A stretch of DNA of 64,000 nucleotides from Undaria pinnatifida (taxonomy: Eukaryota; Sar; Phaeophyceae; Laminariales; Alariaceae): the NCBI GenBank assembly GCA_012845835.1, contig JABAKD010000002.1, positions 27,392,710-27,456,709 of the forward strand. Reading direction: 5' to 3'. The position numbers and the translations under genes are program-made. Numbering within the stretch: position 1 is the first letter of the stretch; the number at the start of each line of letters is the position of its first letter. Under the pieces are notes generated by a model, which saw only the letters and a program-made list of their open reading frames with translations, made no database searches and was not told where the DNA came from. This document shows, one piece after another, positions 45,500 through 57,100 of the stretch.

Positions 45500-46264
45500 C
45501 TCGTGCACAGCAGCGTTTGTTTGCAGGGCCGCGAGCCGTCGTCACGGCCGGAGTGATTCGCTCGAAACCTGCAAAGAGGCAGAAAAGTTAAAAGAAGGCC
45601 AGACTTTTTTGTGCCCCCCCCTAGTGCTCGTCCTATCTTCCAACAGATACGATGCAACAACAGTGCGATGGATGTGCGTGTACTGGTGTTTGCCCTGTGT
45701 CAATGCTGCTTGCGCCTGGAGCTATGCCTCTCCCTTGCTTGACGAGGGGGTGGGGCGACAATCGCTGAACCCAAGAGGGGAGACGGTGGTTGATAGCTCA
45801 AAGTGGCCGAATGCTACTACTTGTACTACCGGTACGTGCGGCGGTACTTGTACTTCGCCAGCTTATTCCCAAATCAGGAAATTGCGCCACGTTGTACCTG
45901 CGGGTGTTTCGGATTCCAATACGGGCGCGTTCCCAATGATGACGATGCAACAACAACGCGTGCCGCGGGTGACAAGCGCACGAGAGGGCCAACAGGACCA
46001 ACCACATTTTACAGCAACCATAAAACAGAACCACGAACAAACCAGAAATACGCACTCAGATACGACATGAAGCAGAGGATATTTTAGATTATTTACCCAA
46101 AGCAGTATAATGGTTGATGATTCGCTGAATCGATACATTTCCTACAACAGTCAGTCAGTCGCGTATGTGGTCCGCCAATTTTTATCTGATGAATCGTAGA
46201 CCGGAGCTGCTGAAACAGCAGTAAGTATTAATAGTAGTTGTAGTCTGCGAGTGAGTTGCGAGTA
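45500..46264. other. intergenic or promoter region
   Basis: Overlapping frames on both strands (up to 234 codons at 45366-46070) partly shadow the exon and carry no domain. Confidence 0.3.
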
Positions 46265-46583
46265 TGGTCGCCCCGGTGGCGTATCAGGTTATCCTCGAGC
46301 CTGTTATAGGTCAGTTTCGTGAGTTCGAGCCCCGCCGAGTGCATACTCGTATAAATTCGTTGGGACTTTTTCTTGTGGACAAATTGACTTGCGGAAAGCG
46401 CGAGAGCGTGAGTTAGCAACATTCGATGTACAAACGACGAGCAGTGGGATTGCTGAACCCTATGCGCGATAAAAACTGGAGGCAAGAACCGGGGAGGAGA
46501 AGGGATGACACCTGTGACCACGGCTTGTCCAGAAGCTGGAAAGTAAAAGTGTGCTGAAAAATAAAAAAAAATAAAAAAAAAAT
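46265..46583 (+). mobile_element. SINE-1 copy e
   Basis: GGTCGCCCCGGTGGCGTATC, AGTTCGAGCCCCGC, the full body and an A-rich tail interrupted by T. About 318 bp. Confidence 0.9.
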
Positions 46584-46904
46584 AACAAGAGGTTGTGTTC
46601 CTGCTCCTAGTTGCTTCGGCGTTCGGCGTTGCTCTTGCTCCCGTTTTTCTCTCTGTTGTACAGATACGACATGCACATGCCTGGTATGTATGAGACATGC
46701 GCTGCTTCTTGGTACCTAGGGCGTGTCCAGCTCGATAAGTATCGCGCTCGGCTTCTCTCGGCGTCGGCGTACGGTAGTCAGGAGGATTTTTTTGTACCTC
46801 GTAGTTTATTCCAACTGCGTTCTCTTCAATTTTCGATGCGAGTCTACCCGTGGAAGCAACAGCTGTGGAGTCTTACCGCGATAAAAGTGAAGGCACGTAC
46901 GGCG
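46584..46904. other. unannotated
   Basis: A plus frame of 111 codons (46611-46946) runs into the GTT tract. No motif. Confidence 0.3.
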
Positions 46905-47045
46905 GTTGTTGTTGTTTTGTTGTTGTGTTGTTTTGTTCTTACATAAACTCGTATAATCGAGTCCGTGGTCACAGGACAGGCTCCATCCAGTCACTCTGGA
47001 GCTGATGAATACCCCCACAGGCAAAAAAACACAAACGAAACCAAA
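46905..47045 (-). mobile_element. LINE-I 3' end fragment
   Basis: GTT/GTTTT repeats, then TTACATAAACTCGTATAATC, GAGTCCGTGGTCACAGGACA and CACTCTGGAGCTGATGAATA. Confidence 0.7.
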
Positions 47046-47086
47046 TGCCGAAAGTGGTACAGGCATACGAATCGTATACGTATATC

Positions 47087-47392
47087 TTTTTTTTTTTTTT
47101 TTAGCACACTTTCACGTTCCAGCTTCTGGACAAGCCGTGGTCACAGGTGTCATCCCTTCTCCTCCCCGGTTCTTGCCTTCAATTTTTATCGCGCATAGGG
47201 TTCAGCAATCCCACTGCTCGTCGATTGTTCATCGAATGTTGCTAACTCACGCTCTCGCGCTTTCCGCAAGTTAATTTGTGCACAAGAAAAAGTCCCCACG
47301 AACTTATACGAGTATGCACACGGCGGGGCTCGAACTCACGAAACTGACCTATACCAGGCTCGAGGATAACCTGATACGCCACCGGGGCGACC
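47087..47392 (-). mobile_element. SINE-1 copy f
   Basis: T16 tail, full body, B-box complement GGGGCTCGAACTC and 5' end CGGGGCGACCGG. Confidence 0.9.
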
Positions 47393-47489
47393 GGTACACA
47401 TATCATCCGTAGCTGACGCAATTCATTCCTCTGCCAGAAAAATATGAAAAAAGGTGAAATCGGGAGTCGGCCTATGATGTGCCAGAGGT

Positions 47490-47600
47490 CCATATTTTAT
47501 AACTAATTTTGAAGGACGTCAGCCGTGAGTTTGACGAATTTCAGGTCAATACTCATCTTCGCAAGTTGCGTTGTTCGTACTCGTATTAATAATGAAATTT
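47490..47600 (+). repeat. conserved hairpin motif R, copy 6
   Basis: GAAGGACGTCAGCCGTGAG to CATCTTCGCAAGTTGCG. Inner stem TTGAC/GTCAA is fully paired. The outer-strand change GCTG to GTTG keeps pairing through a G-U. Confidence 0.75.
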
Positions 47601-47705
47601 ACTATATGAGTGAGTTTTATTGTACATACGTCGCCCTACTCGCGCCTGAAAAAAACGACTACCTGGTACACAACAGCAGCGCTTGCCACCCATCTAGAAG
47701 ACCAT

Positions 47706-49915
47706 GTTGTTGTTCTCACATTAACTCGCATAATCAAGTCCGTGGTCACAGGACAGGCTCCAGTCACTCTGGAGATGAGGAATACCCCAGGAAAAACACA
47801 CACAACTCAAGGTGGTACACGCATATATCACAGCTGACGCAATTCATGCCTCCACCAGAAACATGTAAAAGTGAAATCGGGAGTCAGTCTACGATGTGCC
47901 AGGTCCAGGCCGGTGCATACGTCTCACTACTCACGCCTGGAGAAACCAAATATTCCGATTGCCACCCAAGGAAGACTACCACGTATATATTACACGTAGT
48001 ATCTATCACTCCGCATACGCACGACAGGCATAAATAAGTCAATTGGAGAAAAAGAAACAAAGAAAAGAAGAGAAGATAAAGGAAAGAAAAGAAAAGAGAA
48101 GAAAAACGAAACACAACGAAAAAAGGCAAGCAAAGAGAAGACAAAGACAAGAAGAGCAAGAAAAGACAAGACAAGAAAGCAAGGAAAGAAGAAGAGAGAG
48201 AAAGAAAATAAAGAAGAAAAAAGAAAGAGAAAAAGAAAAGAAAGAAAAATGTCATACTAGCAGACCCTAGGAACTGGCTAAGGATGGCATTATTGGGCTA
48301 ACAGAGGGTATCACGTCCATCATCAATGGCACCTGGGAGAGAACGCAACATGGCGAAGAAGTCAGGGCGGTCTTATGCTATCTTGTGACGGCCATTAGAA
48401 GGCCCACAACTTTCAATACGATGATGGCCAAACCCAGACTACAGTCTCTTGGGCATGACGCTTCCCCTTCCCCCCCTCCCCCCTTCCTCCCTTTCCCCCT
48501 TCCCCCCTCCCCCCCTCCCCCCTCCCCCCCTCCCCCAGTCCCCTCCCCGCCCCCCCCCCTACCCCCGTCCCCCCGGCCGCTTAGAGATGCCAACGGTGGA
48601 TGGCGCTGCCGCAGCCTTTGCGCGTCGCTCTGCAGCTTTGCGTCTCTCCGTTTCATGCCAATTCCGCATGAACAACTCGGCTCCCTCCTCTACTCTTCGA
48701 AACCATCTGCCGGGAGCGTTCTGAGCAGCCTTTCGCCATCCTTCGAATTTCATTCCAAAGACCGACATATCCTCCTGCAGGTGATCCATCCAGCCTTTCT
48801 CTTGCCCCCCTGAGTAGCCCTTACCCCCAACAAATTCCTCAAACATCACCCTCTGTGGCAGACGCTCTTCCCCCATACGTGCCACGAATCCCGCAAACAA
48901 TATCCTCCGTTTGCGCACTATCGCCTCAACGCTCTCGGAATCTGTCTGGGCAAGCGCGTCGGCGTACGATAGGGTGTGGTCGTCGCGCTTCCGTTTCCGC
49001 CATCCAAGGCATCGGAGGAGCATGGAGCGGTGAACCCGTCGTAGCCTGTCATAGTCAGGCTTCTTCGGGCTCCACGTCATGCAACCGTACAGCAGTGTCT
49101 CGACCACCTCAGCTTTCAGTAACCGCACCTTCAACCGTAAACGCACACCTGGGCGATCATAGATTTCCATCTTGTACCGCTGGAAGCACGCCCAGGCCCT
49201 CTGAAGACGCCGCGTTATTTCAATGCTAAGGTCTCTGTCCGCGGTGATAGCCCCGCCCAAGTATACAAACTGGATTGTTTGTTTGTAAACCTGGCCGACT
49301 GCATTGATCGTGAAGGACACCTTCCCCCCGCTTTTGGTTTCCAGGCACAGTATCTCTGTTTTTGCCTCGGATACTGTGAGCCCGAACGACGAGCACGCAG
49401 TCACGATCGCCGTCATCATCCTCTCCAGCCCCTCTGATGATCGCGGTACGATGCCCGCATCGTCCGCGTACAGCATACCCCACAATCTCTGCACCCCCTC
49501 CCCCTCCTTCCCCCTCCGTCCGTCGACTTTGCCTGTGCGTGAAGCGCCCTTCTTCTCGCCTTCCTCCTTTCGCTGGAGCTGCACCATGTTGTCCGTGATG
49601 GCTGCATCAGCGGACAGCGTTTCTCGGCCCCACGCAACTGCAGTACCGCCGTGAAAAACATGTTGAACAGCAGTGGCGCGAGCACGCATCCTTGCCTGAG
49701 ACCTTGCCCCACGTCGAACTTATCCGAGCACTCTCCATCATCCAGTCGCACGCATGCTTGCATACCGTCGTGGAATTGGCGGATGACGGCGAGCATTCTC
49801 GGTGGCACGCCAAAACGAGCAAGGACATCCCACAAAAGGCTTCGGTCGACGGAGTCGTATGCTTTGGTGAGGTCGATAAAGCACATGTATGTACAAGACT
49901 ACCACCACGCATGTA
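47706..49915 (-). mobile_element. LINE-I non-LTR retrotransposon, copy A (5'-truncated)
   Basis: Runs leftward. The 3' terminus is a short AAC (plus-strand GTT) repeat at 47706, then the conserved tip, a UTR with a 200-nt pyrimidine-rich tract (plus 48040-48250), a G-rich stretch before the stop, and the RT coding part to about 49886. It is truncated within RT and abuts the S-family repeat at 49915. Endonuclease and early RT motifs are missing. Confidence 0.8.
48559..49886 (-). pseudogene. LINE-I reverse transcriptase, C-terminal two-thirds, frameshifted
   Basis: Two overlapping frames make one RT. Upstream frame: [20 protein letters not shown] (RT palm motif A aspartates) and [17 protein letters not shown] (motif B region). 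After a frameshift near 49640 the other frame has [14 protein letters not shown] (YADD catalytic motif C) and SEAKTEILCLETK. It continues VYLGGAITADRDLSIEI, LLYGCMTWSPKKPDYDRLRR, GWRKRKRDDHTLSYADAL, RRILFAGFVARMGEERLPQR and GRWFRRVEEGAELFMRNWHE. The latter phrases are the conserved C-terminal part of this family. Catalytic motifs are present but the ORF is broken and truncated, so this copy is not autonomous. Confidence 0.85.
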
Positions 49916-50139
49916 TTTTATAAACCCCACGTCCTTCAAAACTCCCGCCGCCCCCCTCACCGGTTATTCGACTTATAGGATTCACTTGATAAAAGGATAC
50001 ATTTCCCTCCACAGCTGTCAGATTTTGTCCCCCTCAGAAACGGGTCTTGTAGTTTCCGCGCACAGACTGACTAAAATCACCCTGTTGACCCTGATAGCTA
50101 CACTGTAGTTGTGAGGGGAGTCGCCGACCTATATCCTTA
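49916..50139 (-). repeat. S-family repeat body, left part
   Basis: CCCCACGTCCTTCAAAACTC, ATTCGACTTATAGGATTCAC, ACAGCTGTCAGATTTTGTCC, CACCCTGTTGACCCTGATAG, AGGGGAGTCGCCGACCTATA. Interrupted by SINE-1 at 50140. Confidence 0.75.
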
Positions 50140-50455
50140 CCGGTCGCCCCGGTGGCGTATCAGGTTATCCTCGAGCCTGGTATAGGTCAGTTTCGTGAGT
50201 TCGAGCCCCGCCGAGTGCATACTCGTATAAATTCGTTGGGACTTTTTCTTGTGCACAAATTGACTTGCGGAAAGCGCGAGAGCGTGAGTTAGCAACACTC
50301 GATGAAAAATCGACGAGCAGTGGGATTGCTGAACCCTATGCGCGAAAAAAATTGAAGGCAAGAACCGGGGGGGAGAAGGGACGACACCTGTGACCACGGC
50401 TTGTCCAGAAGCTGGAAAGTAAAAGTGTGCGAAAAAAAAACAAAAAAAAAAAAAA
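50140..50455 (+). mobile_element. SINE-1 copy g, reference copy with TSD
   Basis: CCGGTCGCCCCGGTGGCGTA with A-box-like TGGCGTATCAGG, B-box GAGTTCGAGCC, a 200-bp body, the 3' part CACCTGTGACCACGGCTTGT and an A-rich tail. It lies in the S-family repeat with target duplication ATCCTTA at 50133-50139 and 50456-50462. The tRNA-related head plus A tail and TSD define a tRNA-derived SINE. Seven copies are in this window in both orientations. Confidence 0.93.
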
Positions 50456-51054
50456 ATCCTTAATGAGGACACACAACTCGTAATATCGGAGTATCACACA
50501 CAGCTTGCAAAGATGAGTTTCGACGAAATCTTCGATCTCACAGCTGGATGAGTGTATTTTCATTTTTTATAGTAAAAACATTCAAGGACGTCAGCCGTGA
50601 GGTCGACGAATTTCGGGTCAACACTCATCTTTGCAAGTTTATTACACGTACGTACTAATACGTGGTATACCTATCACTACTCACACGCACGTCAGACTCA
50701 TCAACTCAATTGGAGAAAAGAAGAGAAAATAAAAGACCTAAGGGACTTAAAACAAAAAAGAAGTCGAAAAGGGAGAGGAAAAAAGAACGGAAAAGAAAAG
50801 AAAAGAAAAAGGGAAAGAAAAGACAAGAAGAGAGAGGGAAGCAGGAAACGAAAAAGGAACCAAAACACCATGTATGTATGCATAGTCTAGTCTATACTAT
50901 AAAAATTAAAATACTCTCCAGATGTGAGATCGAATATTTTGTCGAAACTCATCTTTGCAAGCTGTGTGTGATACTGTTAAGGAATTAGTGGGGTACTAAG
51001 CCTTATAACAATACTCCAATCGCGCGTTTTGCGGGTTGTGTGTCCTCATTAAGG

Positions 51055-51117
<63 letters not shown>

Positions 51118-54100
51118 GATGCTGTTGTTGTTGTTGTTGTTGTTGTTCTCACATTAACTCGCATAATCAAGTCCGTGGTCATAGGACAGGCGCCAGTCAC
51201 TCTGGAGCTGAGGTAGAATACCCCAGGGAAAACACACACACAACCCAAGGTGGTACACGCATATATCACCGCCGACGCAATTCATGCCTCCACCAGAAAC
51301 ATATAAAAGTGAAATCAGGAGTCAGTCTTGTGTTATAAGGCTTAGTTTGGGTAAGCTATTGGTTAACCTTTTGCAAGTGGTCAAACGGACTAATACCCCA
51401 CTTTTTCCTCAACACTTACTTGTAGTTGTTGTTGTTGTTGTTCTCACATTAACTCGCATAATCAAGTCCGTGGTCACAGGACAGGCTCCAGTCACTCTGG
51501 AGCTGAGGAATACCCCAGGAAAAACACACACAACCCAAGGTGGTACACGCATATATCACATCTGACGCAATTCATGCCTCCACCAGAAACATATAAAAGT
51601 GAAATCGGGAGTCAGTCTACGATGTGCCAGGTCCAGGCCGGTGCATACGTCTCACGACTCACGCCTGGAGAAACCAAATATTCCGATTGCCACCCAAGGA
51701 AGACTACCACGTATATATTACACGTAGTATCTATCACTCCGCATACGCGCGACAGGCATAAGTCAACTGGACAAAAAGAAACAAGGAAAAGAAAAGAAGA
51801 TAAAGGAAAGGAAAGAAAAGAGAAGAAAAACGAAACACAACGAAAAAAGGCAAGCAAAGAGAAGACAAAGACAAGAGAAGCAAGAAAAGACAAGACAAGA
51901 AAGCAAGGAAAGAAGAAGAAGAGAGAGAAAGAAGAAAAAGAAGAAAAAAGAAAAAAGAAAAAAGAAAAAAGGAAAGAAAGAAAAATATCATACTAGCAGA
52001 CCCTAGGAACTGGCTAAGGATGGCGTTGGGCTAACAGAGGGTATCACGTCCATCATCAATGGCACCTGCGAGAGAACGCAACATGGCGAAGAAGTCAGGG
52101 CGGTCTTATGCTTGTTGTTGTTGTTCTCACATTAACTCGCATAATCAAGTCCGTGGTCACAGGACAGGCTCCAGTCACTCTGGAGCTGAGGAATACCCCA
52201 GGAAAAACACACACAACTCAAGGTGGTACACGCATATATCACAGCTGACGCAATTCATGCCTCCACCAGAAACATATAAAAATGAATTCGGGAGTCAGTC
52301 TACGATGTGCCAGGTCCAGGCCGGTGCATACGTCTCACGACTCACGCCTGGAGAAACCAAATATTCCGATTGCCACCCAAGGAAGACTACCACGTATATA
52401 TTACACGTAGTATCTATCACTCCGCATACGCACGACAGGCATAAGTCAATTGGAGAAAAAGAAACAAAGAAAAGAAGAGAAGATAAAGGAAAGGAAAGAA
52501 AAGAGAAGAAAAACGAAACACAACGAAAAAAGGCAAACAAAGAGAAGACAAAGACAAGAGAAGCAAGAAAAGACAAGACAAGAAAGCAAGGAAAGAAGAA
52601 GAGAGAGAAAAAAAGAAGAAAGAAAAAGAAAAAGAAGAGAAAGAAAAATGTCATACTAGCAGACCCTAGGAACTGGCTAAGGATGGCATTGGGCTAACAG
52701 AGGGTATCACGTCCATCATCAATGGCACCTGGGAGAGAACGCAACATGGCGAAGAAGTCAGGGCGGTCTTATGCTATCTTGTGACGGCCATTAGAAGGCC
52801 CACAACTTTCAATACGATGATGGCCAAACCCAGACTTCAGTCTCTTGGGCATGACGCTCCCCGTTCCCCCCCTCCCCCCTTCCTCCCTTCCCCCCCCCCC
52901 CCCTTCCCCCTACCCCCTCCCCCCCTCCCCCAGTCCCCTCCCCGCCCCCCCCCCTACCCCGTCCCCCCGGCCGCTTAGAGATGCCAACGGTGGATGGCGC
53001 TGCCGCAGTCTTTGCGCGTCTCTCTGCAGCTTTGCGTCTCTCTGTTTCGTGCCAATTCCGCATGAACAACTAGGCTCCCTCCTCTACTCTTCGAAACCAT
53101 CTGCCAGCGTTCTGAGCAGCCTTTCGCCATCCTTCGAATTTCATTCCAAAGACCGACATATCCTCCTTCAAGTGATCTATCTTGTGACGGCCAATAGAAG
53201 GCCCACAACTTTCAATACGATGATGGCCAAACCCAGACTACAGTCTCTTGGGCATGACGCTTCCCCTTCCCCCCCTCCCCCCTTCCTCCCTTTCCCCCTT
53301 CCCCCTCCCCCCCTCCCCCCTCCCCCCCTCCCCCAGTCCCCTCCCCGCCCCCCCCCCTACCCCGTCCCCCCGGCCGCTTAGAGATGCCAACGGTGGATGG
53401 CGCTGCCGCAGCCTTTGCGCGTCGCTCTGCAGCTTTGCGTCTCTCCGTTTCATGCCAATTCCGCATGAACAACTCGGCTCCCTCCTCTACTCTTCGAAAC
53501 CATCTGCCGGGAGCGTTCTGAGCAGCCTTTCGCCATCCTTCGAATTTCATTCCAAAGACCGACATATCCTCCTGCAGGTGATCCATCCAGCCTTTCTCTT
53601 GCCCCCCTGAGTAGCCCTTACCCCCAACAAATTCCTCAAACATCACCCTCTGTGGCAGACGCTCTTCCCCCATACGTGCCACGAATCCCGCAAACAATAT
53701 CCTCCGTTTGCGCACTATCGCCTCAACGCTCTCGGAATCTGTCTGGGCAAGCGCGTCGGCGTACGATAGGGTGTGGTCGTCGCGCTTCCGTTTCCGCCAT
53801 CCAAGGCATCGGAGGAGCATGGAGCGGTGAACCCGACGTAGCCTGTCATAGTCAGGCTTCTTCGGGCTCCACGTCATGCAACCGTACAGCAGTGTCTTAT
53901 TTTTTTTTTTTTTTTTTTTTTTTAGATCCTCCTGGGGATCCGGGTAAAAAAAGCTTAAGCTCCATACACTTTCGTTTGTGTACCAGTTTTCGTCCATCTG
54001 CAGAACGCAGACTTTGTGTCAACTTCCCCCCTCCGGTTTAGTCAACACTATGAACTTGCCGGCCTTCTTTGGCTGATCCCTATACGGTTCAACCTAGAAG

Positions 54101-57100
54101 GTGAGATAGCCACCCAGGAATCGACAGCTCTTTTTGCTCTGTCTTTACCCTGGGTAGTGCGGGATTTGCCTGCGCCTGTTCATTTTGTCTCGACCACCTC
54201 AGCTTTCAGTAACCGCACCTTCAACCGTAAACGCACACCTGGGCGACATAGATTTCCATCTTGTACCGCTGGAAGCACGCCCAGGCCCTCTGAAGACGCC
54301 GCGTTATTTCAATGCTAAGGTCTCTGTCCGCGGTGATAGCCCCGCCCAAGTATACAAACTGGATTGTTTGTTTGTAAACCTGGCCGACTGCATTGATCGT
54401 GCAGTCTACGATGTACCAGGTCCAAGCCGGTGCATACGTCTGACTACTCACGCCTGGGGAAACCATTTTATTTATTTATTTGTTTTTTATCCTCCGGCGG
54501 ATGGGGAAAAAAAAATAAAGCTTTAGCTCACCACACTTCCACGTATTTTCATACGCGTCGTGTGTCGATTTAAGTCAGTTGCTTTCGCAGCCCAACGCTA
54601 GCTGGCGCACCCTTCAGGTCCCATTGTAGGTATTAAAATATTCCGATTGCCACCCAAGAAAGACTACCACGTATATATTACACGTAGTATCTATCACTAC
54701 GCATACCCACAACAGGCGTAAGTCAATTGGAGAAAAAGAAACAAAGAAAAGAAAGGATATAGGTCGGCGACTCCCCTTGCAACTCGATCCCCACCATCCA
54801 CAATAATAAACTTTTCAGATTTTCCCATGTCGAACTTGAAAAATACTCTTCCTGGTATCCCCAGGAAATGAAACGGCTTGGATATTGAAAGGTCCGCCCG
54901 CATATCCGGCCGCCCTGCTACCCCGCTGTTTCAGGGGGGAAAAGTGTTATAAGGCTTAGTTCGGGTAAGCTATTGGTTAACCTTTTGAAAGTGGTCAAAC
55001 TGACTAATACCCCACTAATTCCTTAACACAGTGTAGCTATCAGGGTCAACTATTATTTATGGCAACCAATTACTAGCAGGCCCTACGATTACATGAACTG
55101 ACTAAAGACGGCATTGTGTTGGTTATACTTGTACTTCGAAGTATTGCCAAACGATTAATCGAGGGCGCACAAGCAAAGTTATCCCGCACACCTACCCCCC
55201 CCCCCCCCCCCGCCCCTCCCCCGAGGCCCGAACAAAAAAATATTTATTTATTTTTTTAACATTTTTTTGCTTTGTTTGCTTGCTTGGTGGTTCGTTCTGG
55301 CTGTTCCGGTATGGATGGTTTACTGTATACTCTTGCGTTAACAAAGAGGCTTGGCAAGCAAGCCAACATTGCAAGAGCAAGGGATGTCAAACTGTACTTT
55401 AGGTTGTTTAGGTATGCAAATCCTTGCGTCAATGCAAGGTGGTCAATGTAGTCAGAAATAATCAAACGTGGTCTGCTTGGAGACATCAGATCATCAACCT
55501 TGCCCGCAAGATCAGGGGGAAGAGAAATACCGGAAGGGCGTTCACAACTCCCGTCGCAACCACGTCAGCGAAACTGCCCGCGCCCGCACCACCCTCACCC
55601 TTGCTCACAACTCCCGTCACAACCACGTCGGCGTCACTGCCCGCGCCCGCACCACCCTCACCCCTGTTCACAACTCCCGTCGCCACCATATCAAAATTTA
55701 ATACAGAATGTAATATGATTCCGTTTCAATCGGCCCGTGCGATCGGGGTTATGCCATCACTAATCGACCACACTACGTCCTATTCTCCCCTCCGTTTGCC
55801 CATCCGCCGTGGAAATTTGCGGGAGGGTAGGTGGGAAAAAAAACTCTTGACGACCCCTGCCGTCTCTTGCCCGGTGCCACGGTCCTCTTCAGCTCGTGCA
55901 GGCCCTCGCCCGTTATAGCTGACTCTTCTTGGTTACTCTGCTGCACCGACGATCCCACGCTTCACACAGCTCTACATTAATACCAGTAGTTTCTTGCTGA
56001 CATCTGACACTTCGTTATCCTCTCGGCCTCGTATTCATGTGGAACTTTCATTTTCTCAATTATTACCCTGTATCAAACATCCCGCTATCCTACATGTCAA
56101 AACCCCGCGAAATTTCGTTCGTCTACTACTATCTGGTAGCTGTTATGTTCTATCTTTCTACCCGTTACCCCCAAACACCAGGTTGCCCCAACAACAACCT
56201 TCCTCACTGTGGCCCACATAGTCACGCTATATATTATAACCAACAAAAGATATGTTCGCGAGTTCGTCAATTGACTCTCGCCTACTTCGTTACCGGGATC
56301 TCCGGGGCTCTCCCCTCGCCACGCACTATGCCGTACGTAGTACTCAATCCTCTCGCCATGTGGTCCCGTGACTATACGTGGGCCAGTGGGTATAGTGCTA
56401 TAGACTATATAACCAACACATTGCGCTCAAAGTAGTCTAGAGGGTATCAAGTGCATCATCAATGATGGCACTGGGGGAAGAACGCAACAAGGCGACGAAG
56501 TCAGGGCGGCGTTACTTGTGACGGCCATTGGAAGGCCACAAGCTTGAAGACGATGATGGCCAGACCCAGACCTCAGTCTCTGCATATTGGGCATGACGCC
56601 CCCCCCCCCCCCCCCCCCCCCCGACCCCGGTCTCCCCCTTTCCCCCTTCCCCCCCTCCCCCCTTCACCCCTTCTCCTCTCCCTCCTTCCCGCCTCTCCCT
56701 ATACCCCCGGCCGCTCAGAGATAGACGCCGACGGTGGATGGCGCTGCCGCGGCCTTTGCGTGTCGCTCTGCAGCTCTGCATCTTCTCTACGTGTGTGCCA
56801 TGAAATTCCCGCATGAATGACTCTCTGTGCTCCCTCCCCTCTACCCGTCGAAACCCATCTGCTGGCCTTCTGATGTGCATAATATCCTTTCGCCACCCTT
56901 CGAATATAACTTCATTCCAAAGGCCGACATATATATGACGTAGTTTTCATTATTCCCCCCCTCCCCCCCTCAACCTCCCCCTCTCCAACGCCCCCTCCTT
57001 TCCTACCACCCGCACGATCGCCTAGACCTAGCACCACGCGTATAACAAGCCCCTACATATCTTTGATCTCACAGCCGGAGTGTATAACAATATTACAAGT